Below, piece after piece: positions 1-7,927 of a DNA stretch of 64,000 nt. Within the stretch, counting starts at the first letter, position 1, and every line of letters starts with the position of its first letter. Made by a program: the position numbers and the translations under genes. The DNA lies in contig NC_018704.1 of assembly GCF_000307165.1 (NCBI RefSeq), forward strand, positions 1,116,001 to 1,180,000, given 5' to 3'. Origin of the DNA: Amphibacillus xylanus NBRC 15112. GTDB taxonomy: Bacteria > Bacillota > Bacilli > Bacillales > Amphibacillaceae. The notes beneath the pieces were generated by a model. It was not told the origin of the DNA. It was given only the letters and a program-made list of their open reading frames with translations, and ran no database searches.

Positions 1-2
1 TT

Positions 3-1988
3 GATCAATTGGGAGAAACAGCGATTCAAACCATTATGGATAATCCAGCAGTACTTGATCAAATACCTGGATTAACAGAAGAACGGAAAAAAACGTTAGT
101 CGAACAGTTGAGTGAACACCAAGGCTTTGATCATGTCGTTGTACACTTGTCGAAATATGGCATTGGTCTTAAAATGGCACAAAAAATTTATGAGGTCTAT
201 AAAGATCAAGCGATTGATTTACTTATGTCTAATCCTTATCAATATGTGTTTGATATTAAAGGATTTGGTTTTCATCGAGCTGATACAATCGCAAGACAAA
301 ATAAACTCGAATTAAACCACCCATCAAGAATTCGCGCTGGCTGTTTATACATACTTTATGAATCAATGCAAGATGGGCATGTGTTCTTACCGGTAGACCA
401 GCTATGCCAAGAAGCTGATCGTCTTTTAAATGCTACTCAAAATCAAATTACAAATGAGGAAATTAATCAACAGCTAGTAGAGATGGCGGAAGAAGAAAGC
501 ATTGTTCTTGACGATGAAAAAGCATATTTACCTTATCTGTATTATGCTGAGGCAGGCTTTTCAACACATATTAAGCGAATTTTGAAACAAGAGCCAATTG
601 AAGCTGTTCCAGAGGCAGAGTTATTAAAAATAGTCGGTGAAATTGAAGAAGAAGAAACGCTTAGCTATGGTAAAGAACAATACGAAGCGATTCAACAGGC
701 TTTACATGAAAAGGTCATGATTCTGACAGGTGGACCTGGAACAGGGAAAACAACAGTCATAAAAGGAATCCTTCGAGCTTTTAGCAGTATTCATGATGTT
801 TCACTTGATTTAGCTGACTATGAGAGTAAATCAAAATTTCCATTTATTTTAACAGCACCAACAGGGCGGGCTGCGAAAAGATTGTCTGAGTCAACAGGCT
901 TACAAGCAATGACAATTCACAGACTATTAGGCTGGGATGGTGGCGATGGCTTTGAAAAAAATGAAGCCAATCAGTTGGAAGGCCGTTTAATCGTTGTTGA
1001 TGAATTTTCCATGGTTGATATTTTTCTTGCGAATCAACTCTTCAAAGCGATTCCTACGAATATGCACGTATTATTAGTTGGGGATCAAGATCAATTGCCT
1101 TCTGTTGGACCTGGACATGTTCTTGCAGATTTATTAGCATCGAATCAAATTAAGGCAGTAGAGCTTAAAGAAGTATATCGACAAAAGGAAGGTTCTAAAA
1201 TTATTGAGCTTGCCCACCAAATAAAGCACGATAGAGTTGAATCAAATACTCTAACAAGAGCAAAAGACTTTAACTTTATACGGTGCCAGTCTTATGACAT
1301 TATCGACGCATTGAAGCAAATTGTCCAAAAAGCATTAGAACGTGATGTAGATATTAAGGACATGCAAATACTAGCACCTATGTATCGTACAGACATTGGT
1401 ATACATCGGATTAATCAAGAAATTCAGCAGATTGTTAATCCTAAACGATCTAGTGTAAGAGAGATAAAAACGAAAGATGCTATTTTTAGAACAGGTGATA
1501 AAGTTATTCAGCTTGTAAATCAACCTGAAGATGGTGTTTTTAATGGAGATATTGGACAAATTACAGCAATATTTAAAGCAAATGAAAATGTTGAAAAAGA
1601 AGAACAAGTCGTTGTCACTTATGATGATATTGACGTTGTATATAACCGAAATGATTTGAAAAATATTACACATGCTTACTGTATTTCAATTCATAAATCA
1701 CAAGGTAGTGAATTTCCGATAATTATTATGCCGGTTGATCGTAGCTATCGTCGGATGCTAAGGAAGAATTTATTGTATACAGCGATAACCCGTGCGAAAA
1801 AGTCGTTGATTATTTGTGGTAATGAAGCAGCCTTTTTAGCTGGTGTTCGTGAAGTGGATACGAATATTCGTAACACGACTTTAAAAGAACGGTTAACTAA
1901 AGTATTAACGGATGAAGATTATGCTGAAAAGCTTGCTTCAGCAACAGAGGAAGACCATCATTTATCACCATATGATTTTTTAACTTAA
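3..1988 (+). CDS. recD2: RecD2-like ATP-dependent DNA helicase (5' end outside window)
   Basis: This is an SF1B 5'-3' DNA helicase of the RecD2/YrrC family, which acts in replication-fork maintenance and repair outside a RecBCD complex. The frame is open from the first bases, so the start lies upstream; about 660 residues are visible against roughly 800 in B. subtilis YrrC. The N-terminal helix-hairpin-helix part comes first (GFGFHRAD near nt 263). A Walker A motif GGPGTGKTT follows near nt 729 and a Walker B-like VVDEFSMV near nt 994. The C-terminal UvrD-like motif SIHKSQGSEFP is near nt 1690 and YTAITRAKK near nt 1779. The TTG at nt 9 is not a convincing start because coding sequence continues upstream of it. 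Confidence 0.93.
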   Translation, partial: DQLGETAIQTIMDNPAVLDQIPGLTEERKKTLVEQLSEHQGFDHVVVHLSKYGIGLKMAQKIYEVYKDQAIDLLMSNPYQYVFDIKGFGFHRADTIARQNKLELNHPSRIRAGCLYILYESMQDGHVFLPVDQLCQEADRLLNATQNQITNEEINQQLVEMAEEESIVLDDEKAYLPYLYYAEAGFSTHIKRILKQEPIEAVPEAELLKIVGEIEEEETLSYGKEQYEAIQQALHEKVMILTGGPGTGKTTVIKGILRAFSSIHDVSLDLADYESKSKFPFILTAPTGRAAKRLSESTGLQAMTIHRLLGWDGGDGFEKNEANQLEGRLIVVDEFSMVDIFLANQLFKAIPTNMHVLLVGDQDQLPSVGPGHVLADLLASNQIKAVELKEVYRQKEGSKIIELAHQIKHDRVESNTLTRAKDFNFIRCQSYDIIDALKQIVQKALERDVDIKDMQILAPMYRTDIGIHRINQEIQQIVNPKRSSVREIKTKDAIFRTGDKVIQLVNQPEDGVFNGDIGQITAIFKANENVEKEEQVVVTYDDIDVVYNRNDLKNITHAYCISIHKSQGSEFPIIIMPVDRSYRRMLRKNLLYTAITRAKKSLIICGNEAAFLAGVREVDTNIRNTTLKERLTKVLTDEDYAEKLASATEEDHHLSPYDFLT

Positions 1989-2010
1989 TCTGAAAATATA
2001 TGTTTAAACA

Positions 2011-2064
2011 ACACCTTTTCGTACCATAATATGATTATCTTAAGTATGAAAGGGTGTTTTTGTT
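2011..2064 (+). terminator. Hairpin and T-tract after recD2
   Basis: The arm at 2011-2024 (ACACCTTTTCGTAC) pairs with 2044-2057 (GTATGAAAGGGTGT) with two G-T wobbles, and T-rich sequence follows to 2064. It looks like an intrinsic terminator for recD2. The 3' arm also holds the only plausible ribosome binding site (GAAAGGGTG) of the next small ORF, so it could act as an attenuator. Confidence 0.7.
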
Positions 2065-2250
2065 TTGCATTGTATTAATTGTCAATCTAAAAACTTAGGT
2101 AAAATAGCACCAGATCATTATTATTGCTGGAACTGTTTTATTGAGTTAAGAAAGAAACATGATATATTCCATATTGATGAAGTTGATTTGGATGGAAGCC
2201 TACTATCATTAGATGACTTGTTCACTGAAGCGGAACGCCGTGTCCAGTAA
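2065..2250 (+). CDS. Small zinc-ribbon protein (YrzR-like position)
   Basis: This 61-residue protein has two CxxC pairs, CINC at residues 3-6 and CWNC at about 22-25. They would form a zinc ribbon. The remainder is acidic (VDLDGSLLSLDDLF). It begins at TTG; GAAAGGGTG lies about 10 nt upstream, inside the preceding hairpin, and no other start would keep the first CxxC. It lies between recD2 and the AI-2E-family gene, where B. subtilis has small unnamed ORFs, and its end overlaps the next ORF. The molecular role is not known; the zinc-binding call rests only on the cysteine spacing. Confidence 0.7.
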   Translation: MHCINCQSKNLGKIAPDHYYCWNCFIELRKKHDIFHIDEVDLDGSLLSLDDLFTEAERRVQ

Positions 2251-3322
2251 CAAAGAAGTTTCCAGCAAGGATTTATTATTTAAAAAGCTAGTTCGCTACG
2301 GTGTGCTAGCTATTCTTACTTTAATCATTCTATTTCTCATAGTAAGGACCTTTCCGAATTATCGACAGTTTTTATCTGGAATATTTAAAGTTTCGCTTCC
2401 GTTTATATTAGCAATCGTCTTGACTTATGTGTTAAATCCGATAGTGGATAAATTAACGTGCCGATGGATACCGCGATGGTTAGCGATTTTGATCATTTAT
2501 GCGGTATTTATTGTTGGGATAACTTTATTGGTGTATGTCTCTTATCCTACAATCCGTGAACAAGCGATCCATTTTATTAATCAAGTTCCTAATCTATTAG
2601 AAACCTATCGTGACTGGATTAATCGAATCGATGAAGTTGTACATGTATTACCTGACCCAATTCATCACGAAATTGATGAGTTATTTGTAGTAATTTCTGA
2701 ATCAAGCTCGTCATGGTTAGAAAATAAAATGATTAGTATGGGTGCGATTAGTGAATATTTTATTAGTTTAGCTGTCGTACCTGTATTGTTGTTTTATTTT
2801 TTACTTGATCAAAATAAAATGAAAATGAAATTTTTAAATTGGATTCCAAAGCGTTATCTAAAAAAAACAAAGCAATTAATTTACCACTTAAATAAAGATT
2901 TAGCACACTATATTAGAGCTCAATTAATCATTAGCTTCTTTGTTGGACTTACCACGTTTATTGTTTACTTAATTCTAAAAATTGAATTTGCATTTTTGCT
3001 TGCCATATTCATGATGATCATGAATATCATTCCTTACTTTGGTCCATTTTTAGGTGCTGCGCCAGCAGTCTTAATCGCACTGATGCAATCACCTCAAATC
3101 GTACTCTATTTAGTAATCGGGATAGTAGTAGTCCAATTTATTGAAAGTAATCTCTTATCACCCTTTATATTAGGGTACAATCTTCGAACACATCCTGTAT
3201 TAGTTATCCTCGTTTTATTAATTGGGAGTGAAGTAGCAGGAATCTTTGGGATGATTATTGCTGTACCTGTTTTAGTTGTGATAAGAAGTGTGATCACATT
3301 TAACCCATTTCAATCGACTTAA
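2213..3322 (+). CDS. yrrI: AI-2E family transporter (YrrI-like permease)
   Basis: This multi-pass membrane protein of about 360 residues belongs to the AI-2E/PerM family (UPF0118). Hydrophobic segments lie near residues 29-47, 55-72 and 84-108, with a cluster over the C-terminal half. The family signature IIPYFGPFLGAAPA is near residue 272. Members are secondary transporters or exporters; the substrate cannot be read from sequence, and several family members are Na+(Li+)/H+ antiporters rather than AI-2 exporters. The ATG at 2213 overlaps the previous gene and has no close Shine-Dalgarno. GTG at 2240, with AGCGGA just upstream, is a plausible alternative start. It precedes alaS as in B. subtilis. 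Confidence 0.85.
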   Translation: MTCSLKRNAVSSNKEVSSKDLLFKKLVRYGVLAILTLIILFLIVRTFPNYRQFLSGIFKVSLPFILAIVLTYVLNPIVDKLTCRWIPRWLAILIIYAVFIVGITLLVYVSYPTIREQAIHFINQVPNLLETYRDWINRIDEVVHVLPDPIHHEIDELFVVISESSSSWLENKMISMGAISEYFISLAVVPVLLFYFLLDQNKMKMKFLNWIPKRYLKKTKQLIYHLNKDLAHYIRAQLIISFFVGLTTFIVYLILKIEFAFLLAIFMMIMNIIPYFGPFLGAAPAVLIALMQSPQIVLYLVIGIVVVQFIESNLLSPFILGYNLRTHPVLVILVLLIGSEVAGIFGMIIAVPVLVVIRSVITFNPFQST

Positions 3323-3377
3323 CATGAGTGATTATCTAGTCTAAATGAAAAAAAGCTGAAATTTAATTGTACTATAA

Positions 3378-3406
3378 TTGACAGGCGATATACTTTTCAA
3401 TATAAT
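3378..3406 (+). promoter_or_regulatory. Sigma-A promoter of alaS
   Basis: A perfect TTGACA (3378-3383), 17-nt spacer and TATAAT (3401-3406) lie directly upstream of the alanine T-box leader. Transcription should start near 3413. Confidence 0.85.
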
Positions 3407-3424
3407 AGCATGAGATATCATAAG

Positions 3425-3657
3425 TAAAAAACAATGACTAACACTAGTATGTAACAGTCCGTTTTTAGAGAGATTTATCCTTGGCTGAAAGATAAATTAA
3501 ACGAAGGGTTACAGAAGCTCGTTACGAGTACAAGTAAAACTTGTCGGCTCACACCGTTAACAGTGATAAAGATGATAGTCTATTTTAGACTATAATCAGG
3601 GTGGTACCGCGAAGATAGCTCTCGTCCCTGCACATACTGCAGAGACGAGAGTTTTTT
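3425..3657 (+). promoter_or_regulatory. Alanine T-box riboswitch of alaS
   Basis: This leader senses uncharged tRNA-Ala. The specifier loop reads GAA-GCT-C, with the alanine codon GCT at 3517-3519. The conserved T-box AGGGTGGTACCGCG is at 3598-3611. Its UGGU bulge pairs with the ACCA end, the variable U matching discriminator A73 of tRNA-Ala. The terminator has arms CTCTCGTC (3619-3626) and GACGAGAG (3644-3651) with a T-run at 3652-3657. Uncharged tRNA-Ala should stabilise the antiterminator and allow alaS transcription. Two independent tRNA contacts, specifier and discriminator, agree on alanine. Confidence 0.93.
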
Positions 3658-3709
3658 AGTGTCACGTACTCAAGTAAGATTAAGTCGATAGAAACAGGAG
3701 GAATAATTG

Positions 3710-6343
3710 ATGAAGCAATTAACATCATCAGAGGTAAGACAATTGTTTTTAGATTTCTTTAAGCAAAAAGGCCATCAAGTAGAACCAAGTGCATCATTAA
3801 TTCCAGTAGATGATCCAACATTACTATGGATTAATAGTGGTGTAGCTACGTTGAAAAAATATTTTGATGGACGGATGTTTCCGGAGAATCCACGTATTAC
3901 AAATGCCCAAAAATCTATCCGAACAAACGATATTGAGAATGTTGGTTATACACCGCGTCACCATACGTTTTTTGAAATGTTAGGTAACTTTTCAATTGGT
4001 GATTACTTTAAACAAGAAGCGATTGAGTGGGCGTGGGAGTTTCTAACAGATGAGAAATGGCTTGGATTAAATCCAGAGCTACTATCTGTTACTGTTCACC
4101 CCGAAGACGAAGAGGCATTTTTAATCTGGAAAGATATTATTCAATTACCAGAAGAACGAATTATTCGATTAGAAGAAAACTTCTGGGATATCGGTGAAGG
4201 GCCAAGTGGACCTAATACAGAGATTTTCTACGATCGTGGTGAAGCATATGGGAATAACCCGAATGATCCTGAGCTATACCCAGGTGGAGAAAATGATCGC
4301 TATTTAGAAATCTGGAATCTTGTGTTCTCTCAATATAACCATAACCCAGATGATACTTACACACCTTTACCTAAGAAAAATATTGATACAGGAATGGGAT
4401 TAGAGCGAATCGTTTCAGTAATTCAAGGAACAAAAACGAATTTCGAAACTGATTTATTTTTACCTATTATTAATGAAGTTGAGAACATTACATCAATTAA
4501 ATATGGTGATAATGATTTAACAGATACAGCGTACAAAGTGATTGCTGATCATATTCGTACAGTAGCTTTTGCTGTTGGTGATGGTGCATTACCTTCTAAT
4601 GAAGGAAGAGGCTATGTATTACGACGCTTAATTCGTCGTGCAGTCAGATTTTCGAAACAATTGCAAATTGAAAAGCCATTTATGTATCAATTAGTTGATG
4701 TTGTTGGAGACATCATGAAAGACTTCTATCCTGAAGTTAAAGAAAAACGTGATTTTATAATCAATGTCATTCAAAAGGAAGAAGAGCGATTCCATGAAAC
4801 TTTAAATGATGGAATCACCATCTTAGAATCAATTATTAACGATGAACAAGCTAAACAATCAACAGTTATTCCAGGGAAAGAAGTATTTAAACTCTATGAT
4901 ACGTATGGCTTCCCTAAAGAGTTGACAGAAGAATATGTTGCTGAATTCGGCTTTACAATAGATGAAGCAGGTTTTGAACAAGAGATGGAACTTCAACGTG
5001 AAAGAGCTAGAGAGGCTCGTCAAAAGGTTGATTCAATGCAAGTTCAAGATGATGTTTATCAAAGCTTAACTGTATCAAGTGAGTTTGTTGGATACGATAC
5101 GCTACAGTTAACGACTACAATTGAGGCAATTATTGAGGACAAGCAACTCGTTAATGAATCAACTGCTGATGAAGTACTCGTTGTATTAGCAAAAACGCCT
5201 TTCTATGCTGAAAGCGGTGGTCAAATTGCTGATACAGGAACAATTATGACTGAAATGACAATGGCTCAAGTACTTGACACACAGAAAGCGCCTAAAGGCC
5301 AACATTTACATCGTGTTAAAATCACAAAAGGTCAATTAAAAGTAGGCGATTTTGTTGATGTGAATGTTGATGATACTAAACGTCGTTTTGTTGAAAAAAA
5401 TCATACAGCAACACACTTATTACACCAAGCATTAAAAGATGTGTTAGGTCAGCACGTAAACCAAGCTGGTTCATTAGTAACAGCAGAACGCTTACGATTT
5501 GACTTCTCACATATTAGCGCAGTTACTGATGACGAATTAAAATTAATTGAATCAAAAGTTAATCAAAAAATCTGGGAGACAATTCCGGTTTCAACAGGAC
5601 TTTATCCAATTGAAGAGGCAAAAGAAATGGGAGCAATGGCGCTCTTTGGAGAAAAGTATGGTGATATTGTCCGAGTTGTTCAAATCAGTGACTATAGTTT
5701 AGAACTTTGTGGTGGATGCCATGTGAAAAACACGGCAGAAATAGGCGTATTCAAATTAATAAGTGAATCAGGTATTGGTGCAGGTATTCGTAGAATTGAA
5801 GCAGTAACAAGTAAAGGTGCTTTTGAATACACAAACGAACGCGAGCAGGTTTTAACTGAGTCAGCTCAGTTATTAAAAACAAAACCAACTCAAGTAAATG
5901 AAAAAGTGGAAGCACTATTCCAAGAACTTAAACAAGTGAAGCGTGAAAACGAATCATTAATGCAGAAATTATCAAACAATGAAGCGAGCGAAATTCTAGG
6001 TAAAGTTGAGGAAATTAACGGTGTTCGTGTATTAGCTGAAAAAGTAAATGTGAGTGACATGAATCAACTGCGCTCAATGGTTGATGACTTAAAACAAAAG
6101 CTAGAATCAGGTATAATTTTACTTGCAGCCGTTAATGATGGGAAAGTACAATTAGCTTCAGGGGTTTCTGCAGATTTAGTTAAGCAAGGATACCATGCAG
6201 GAAAATTAATTAAGCAAGCTGCTGAGATTTGTGGCGGTGGCGGTGGAGGCCGTCCAGACATGGCTCAAGCAGGAGGGAAAAAACCTGAAATGGTAGCACA
6301 AGCTTTAGAAGATGCGAAAAAATTCATTTCAACAGTTAAGTAA
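3710..6343 (+). CDS. alaS: Alanine--tRNA ligase
   Basis: AlaRS charges tRNA-Ala in the cytoplasm. The 877-residue protein has full family length. An N-terminal class II catalytic core contains the [15 protein letters not shown]-type motif 2 region (here [13 protein letters not shown] near residue 80). The editing domain follows, with HTATHLLH (zinc-site HxxxH) near residue 565 and CGGCH near residue 670. The glycine-rich C-Ala domain ends with [16 protein letters not shown] strong AGGAGG at 3697-3702 favours ATG 3710; TTG 3707 is one codon earlier and less likely. It is the first gene of an alaS-ireB-ruvX-yrzB run and is controlled by the alanine T-box. Confidence 0.98.
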   Translation: MKQLTSSEVRQLFLDFFKQKGHQVEPSASLIPVDDPTLLWINSGVATLKKYFDGRMFPENPRITNAQKSIRTNDIENVGYTPRHHTFFEMLGNFSIGDYFKQEAIEWAWEFLTDEKWLGLNPELLSVTVHPEDEEAFLIWKDIIQLPEERIIRLEENFWDIGEGPSGPNTEIFYDRGEAYGNNPNDPELYPGGENDRYLEIWNLVFSQYNHNPDDTYTPLPKKNIDTGMGLERIVSVIQGTKTNFETDLFLPIINEVENITSIKYGDNDLTDTAYKVIADHIRTVAFAVGDGALPSNEGRGYVLRRLIRRAVRFSKQLQIEKPFMYQLVDVVGDIMKDFYPEVKEKRDFIINVIQKEEERFHETLNDGITILESIINDEQAKQSTVIPGKEVFKLYDTYGFPKELTEEYVAEFGFTIDEAGFEQEMELQRERAREARQKVDSMQVQDDVYQSLTVSSEFVGYDTLQLTTTIEAIIEDKQLVNESTADEVLVVLAKTPFYAESGGQIADTGTIMTEMTMAQVLDTQKAPKGQHLHRVKITKGQLKVGDFVDVNVDDTKRRFVEKNHTATHLLHQALKDVLGQHVNQAGSLVTAERLRFDFSHISAVTDDELKLIESKVNQKIWETIPVSTGLYPIEEAKEMGAMALFGEKYGDIVRVVQISDYSLELCGGCHVKNTAEIGVFKLISESGIGAGIRRIEAVTSKGAFEYTNEREQVLTESAQLLKTKPTQVNEKVEALFQELKQVKRENESLMQKLSNNEASEILGKVEEINGVRVLAEKVNVSDMNQLRSMVDDLKQKLESGIILLAAVNDGKVQLASGVSADLVKQGYHAGKLIKQAAEICGGGGGGRPDMAQAGGKKPEMVAQALEDAKKFISTVK

Positions 6344-6434
6344 CTTGTTATTTGAAAGAATTTAAAGGTATAATAGAGATAGACAACGAATGAGTATGTA
6401 AAGCTAATTTACAGAATAAGGCGGGGTGTTATGC

Positions 6435-6701
6435 ATGGATTCAATGGATAAAACGATGAAATTTAGTTTCTCTGAAGATCCAATCGAAGAAAATGTGAAA
6501 GATGTACTCTTGACTGTTTATCAATCATTAAGGGAAAAAGGTTATCATCCAATTAATCAAATTGTGGGTTACTTATTATCAGGTGATCCGGCCTATATTC
6601 CACGGTACAAAGATGCAAGAAACTTAATTCGTAGACTTGATCGTGATGAGTTAATCGAGGAGCTTGTTAAATTCTATATCGAGCATAACAAAGAGGAGTA
6701 A
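6435..6701 (+). CDS. ireB: IreB family regulatory phosphoprotein
   Basis: This small cytoplasmic protein of 88 residues belongs to the UPF0297/YrzL family. In Enterococcus, IreB is a substrate of the PASTA kinase IreK, and phosphorylation on N-terminal threonines affects cephalosporin tolerance. The N-terminus [10 protein letters not shown] carries one candidate phospho-threonine. The core [20 protein letters not shown] and the ending [13 protein letters not shown] are typical. AAGGCGGGG at 6418-6426 is correctly spaced for ATG 6435. The longer GTG start at 6426 would overlap that site and is rejected. The stop is followed directly by ruvX, so translation is probably coupled. Confidence 0.93.
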   Translation: MDSMDKTMKFSFSEDPIEENVKDVLLTVYQSLREKGYHPINQIVGYLLSGDPAYIPRYKDARNLIRRLDRDELIEELVKFYIEHNKEE

Positions 6702-6702
6702 T

Positions 6703-7119
6703 ATGAGAGTAATGGGATTAGACGTCGGGTCAAAGACAATCGGTGTGGCTATCAGCGATGCTTTTGGTTGGACCGCACAAGGCCTGACAACACTTAAATG
6801 GAACGAAAATGATTTTACGACTGCCAATCAATCGATCGCAGCAATTATCAGTGAGTATGAAGTATCTGAAATTGTAATTGGTTTACCCAAGCATATGAAT
6901 GGTACAATAGGCGAACGTGGGGAAATCTCACAAAAATATGCAGAATATTTAACTGATAAGTTTAAAGTAAAAACAATTCTATGGGATGAGCGTTTATCAA
7001 CTATGGCAGCAGAGCGAGTCCTATTAGAAGCTGACGTAAGTCGCGACAAACGAAGAAAAGTAATCGATAAAATGGCAGCAGTCATGATTTTGCAAGGCTA
7101 TTTAAATGGAAAACAATAA
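6703..7119 (+). CDS. ruvX: Holliday junction resolvase-like / pre-16S rRNA nuclease RuvX (YqgF)
   Basis: This 138-residue RNase H-fold protein belongs to the YqgF family. YqgF is required for 5' maturation of 16S rRNA in E. coli and was named earlier as a putative resolvase. Diagnostic motifs are GLDVGSKTIGVAIS near the N-terminus with the first catalytic Asp, IGLPKHMNGT near residue 62, and WDERLSTMAAE near residue 94. The start is ATG 6703; AAGAGGAG at the end of ireB supplies the ribosome binding site. It is followed after 13 nt by yrzB, the conserved Firmicute trio. Confidence 0.95.
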   Translation: MRVMGLDVGSKTIGVAISDAFGWTAQGLTTLKWNENDFTTANQSIAAIISEYEVSEIVIGLPKHMNGTIGERGEISQKYAEYLTDKFKVKTILWDERLSTMAAERVLLEADVSRDKRRKVIDKMAAVMILQGYLNGKQ

Positions 7120-7132
7120 GGAGGTAGAGACT

Positions 7133-7417
7133 ATGTCACTATCTGAAGAAGAACGCATTATAATTCCTGATGAAAACGGAGAAGAGCATCTATTTGAAGT
7201 GCTTTTCACATTTGATGTAGAAGAAAATAACACGTCATATATTGCTGTTGTACCAGTTGAACAGGGTGAAGAAGAAGAGCAAGAAGTATTCGCATTTCGT
7301 TATGAAGAAGAAGATAATGAGGATGACTTCAAGCTATTTGCAATTGAAACAGATGAAGAGTGGGATCTAGTTGAAGAAATGCTAAACACATTAATTGACG
7401 AGAAATTTCCTGAATAA
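7133..7417 (+). CDS. yrzB: DUF1292 family protein YrzB
   Basis: This very acidic protein of 94 residues belongs to the DUF1292 family. It is rich in Glu and Asp, with segments such as GEEEEQEVFAF and EEDNEDDFKLF, and ends EEWDLVEEMLNTLIDE. The biochemical role is unknown, but the gene is conserved with ireB and ruvX across Firmicutes. AAGGAGG at 7118-7124 places the start at ATG 7133. It is the last gene of the alaS transcription unit; a terminator follows. Confidence 0.9.
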   Translation: MSLSEEERIIIPDENGEEHLFEVLFTFDVEENNTSYIAVVPVEQGEEEEQEVFAFRYEEEDNEDDFKLFAIETDEEWDLVEEMLNTLIDEKFPE

Positions 7418-7423
7418 AATTAG

Positions 7424-7456
7424 AGGAGCTGGCAAATAAGATGCCGCTCCTTTTTT
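7424..7456 (+). terminator. Terminator of the alaS-yrzB unit
   Basis: GGAGC (7425-7429) plus GGCA (7431-7434) pair with TGCC (7442-7445) plus GCTCC (7446-7450), with one bulged T. A run of six T follows at 7451-7456. Confidence 0.85.
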
Positions 7457-7511
7457 GATTTATTTAATCTATCGGTTTATTGAATTCTATCAAGTTTATT
7501 ACAACGCATAA

Positions 7512-7540
7512 TAGAACGTACGTTCTTATTGTGGTATAAT
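7512..7540 (+). promoter_or_regulatory. LexA (SOS) box over an extended -10 promoter of the toxin gene
   Basis: GAAC-GTAC-GTTC at 7514-7525 is an exact match to the Gram-positive LexA/DinR core GAAC-N4-GTTC and is fully palindromic. Ten bases downstream is TATAAT (7535-7540) preceded by TGG, giving an extended -10. The -35 position (7512-7517, TAGAAC, weak) lies within the box. LexA binding should therefore block the promoter, and DNA damage should relieve it. Transcription should start near 7547. Confidence 0.75.
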
Positions 7541-7578
7541 CATAATAGTGTAATAAGGCTTTTATGGGTGGTGGCTTT

Positions 7579-7603
7579 CTCCCTTTTATTTTGAAAGGGG
7601 GTG
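7579..7603 (+). promoter_or_regulatory. Hairpin sequestering the toxin ribosome binding site
   Basis: CTCCCTTT at 7579-7586 can pair with AAAGGGGG at 7594-7601, which is the Shine-Dalgarno of the 27-residue toxin. The loop is about 7 nt. Masked ribosome binding sites are common in type I toxin mRNAs; pairing here is inferred from sequence only. Confidence 0.55.
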
Positions 7604-7608
7604 AGCGG

Positions 7609-7692
7609 ATGACAGTATATGAAGCATTAGTTGTTGCGATTTCTTTTAGCACATTAATTGTCGCAGTGTTGTCATTTCACCATAAAAAATAA
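7609..7692 (+). CDS. Holin-like type I toxin (27 aa)
   Basis: This 27-residue membrane peptide starts MTVYEALVVA, runs through a single hydrophobic helix (about residues 7-22) and ends SFHHKK. The pattern M-x-V/T-YEAL, one helix and a basic tail matches the putative holin-like toxin family related to TxpA and BsrG. Members are membrane-active peptides held off by antisense RNA. The ORF is ATG 7609 to TAA 7690-7692, preceded by a very strong AAAGGGGGTG. The stop codon lies inside the terminator stem. A LexA box lies at the promoter and a convergent antisense promoter lies downstream. It falls between yrzB and mltG, which adjoin in B. subtilis. Toxicity is inferred from family resemblance. Confidence 0.8.
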   Translation: MTVYEALVVAISFSTLIVAVLSFHHKK

Positions 7693-7732
7693 CCACCCCT
7701 TGGCCTGACAAGCTTTTTGTGGTGGTTATTTT
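7686..7732. terminator. Bidirectional terminator shared by toxin mRNA and antisense RNA
   Basis: AAAATAACCACC (7686-7697) pairs with GGTGGTTATTTT (7721-7732), a perfect 12-bp stem. A-runs upstream and T-runs downstream let it terminate transcription on both strands. It overlaps the stop codon of the toxin. Confidence 0.8.
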
Positions 7733-7778
7733 TCTACCTAAATGAGTGAGTCGCCCCCTTAAAGGGCTATTGCACAAC

Positions 7779-7815
7779 GGCTGAAGTGGTGTTGCAGCAC
7801 TACTTCAGCCTTTTT
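7779..7815 (+). terminator. Second plus-strand hairpin and T-run downstream of toxin
   Basis: GGCTGAAGT (7779-7787) pairs with ACTTCAGCC (7802-7810). The stem continues inward with a G-T wobble and GTG/CAC, and TTTTT follows. It would stop any toxin transcript that reads through the first hairpin. On the other strand it forms the 5' hairpin of the antisense RNA. Confidence 0.7.
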
Positions 7816-7838
7816 ATATTTTTAGTATCTCTAATTTT

Positions 7839-7866
7839 ATTATACCTTTTTTTATGAAAATGTAAA
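7839..7866 (-). promoter_or_regulatory. Sigma-A promoter of the antisense RNA
   Basis: On the minus strand TTTACA (7866-7861), a 16-nt spacer and a perfect TATAAT (7844-7839) form a strong constitutive-type promoter. It points toward the toxin gene, with a start near 7832. Confidence 0.75.
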
Positions 7867-7927
7867 CTATAAATGGCAGCCTATGAAGGGAGCTTAAGCC
7901 GTATGATTTATTCCTTTTTTAGACTAT

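Larger units (their letters stand above)
7686..7832 (-). ncRNA. Candidate antisense RNA antitoxin (RatA-like)
   Basis: A convergent minus-strand transcript is predicted from about 7832 to the bidirectional terminator at 7686. It would be close to 147 nt long and would cover the 3' end of the toxin gene and any read-through region. It begins with a stable hairpin (7810-7779). By analogy with txpA/ratA and bsrG/SR4, it should base-pair with toxin mRNA and trigger degradation or block translation. Support comes from promoter, hairpins and arrangement, not from detected homology. Confidence 0.65.

Noticed and set aside
6226-6258. GGCGGT-type repeat near the end of alaS as a tandem repeat or regulatory element
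   Set aside because: It encodes the conserved poly-glycine of the AlaRS C-Ala domain.
6064-6261. Minus-strand ORF with proline-rich translation inside alaS
   Set aside because: It is the shadow of the glycine-rich C-Ala segment of AlaRS; it has no ribosome binding site or family resemblance.
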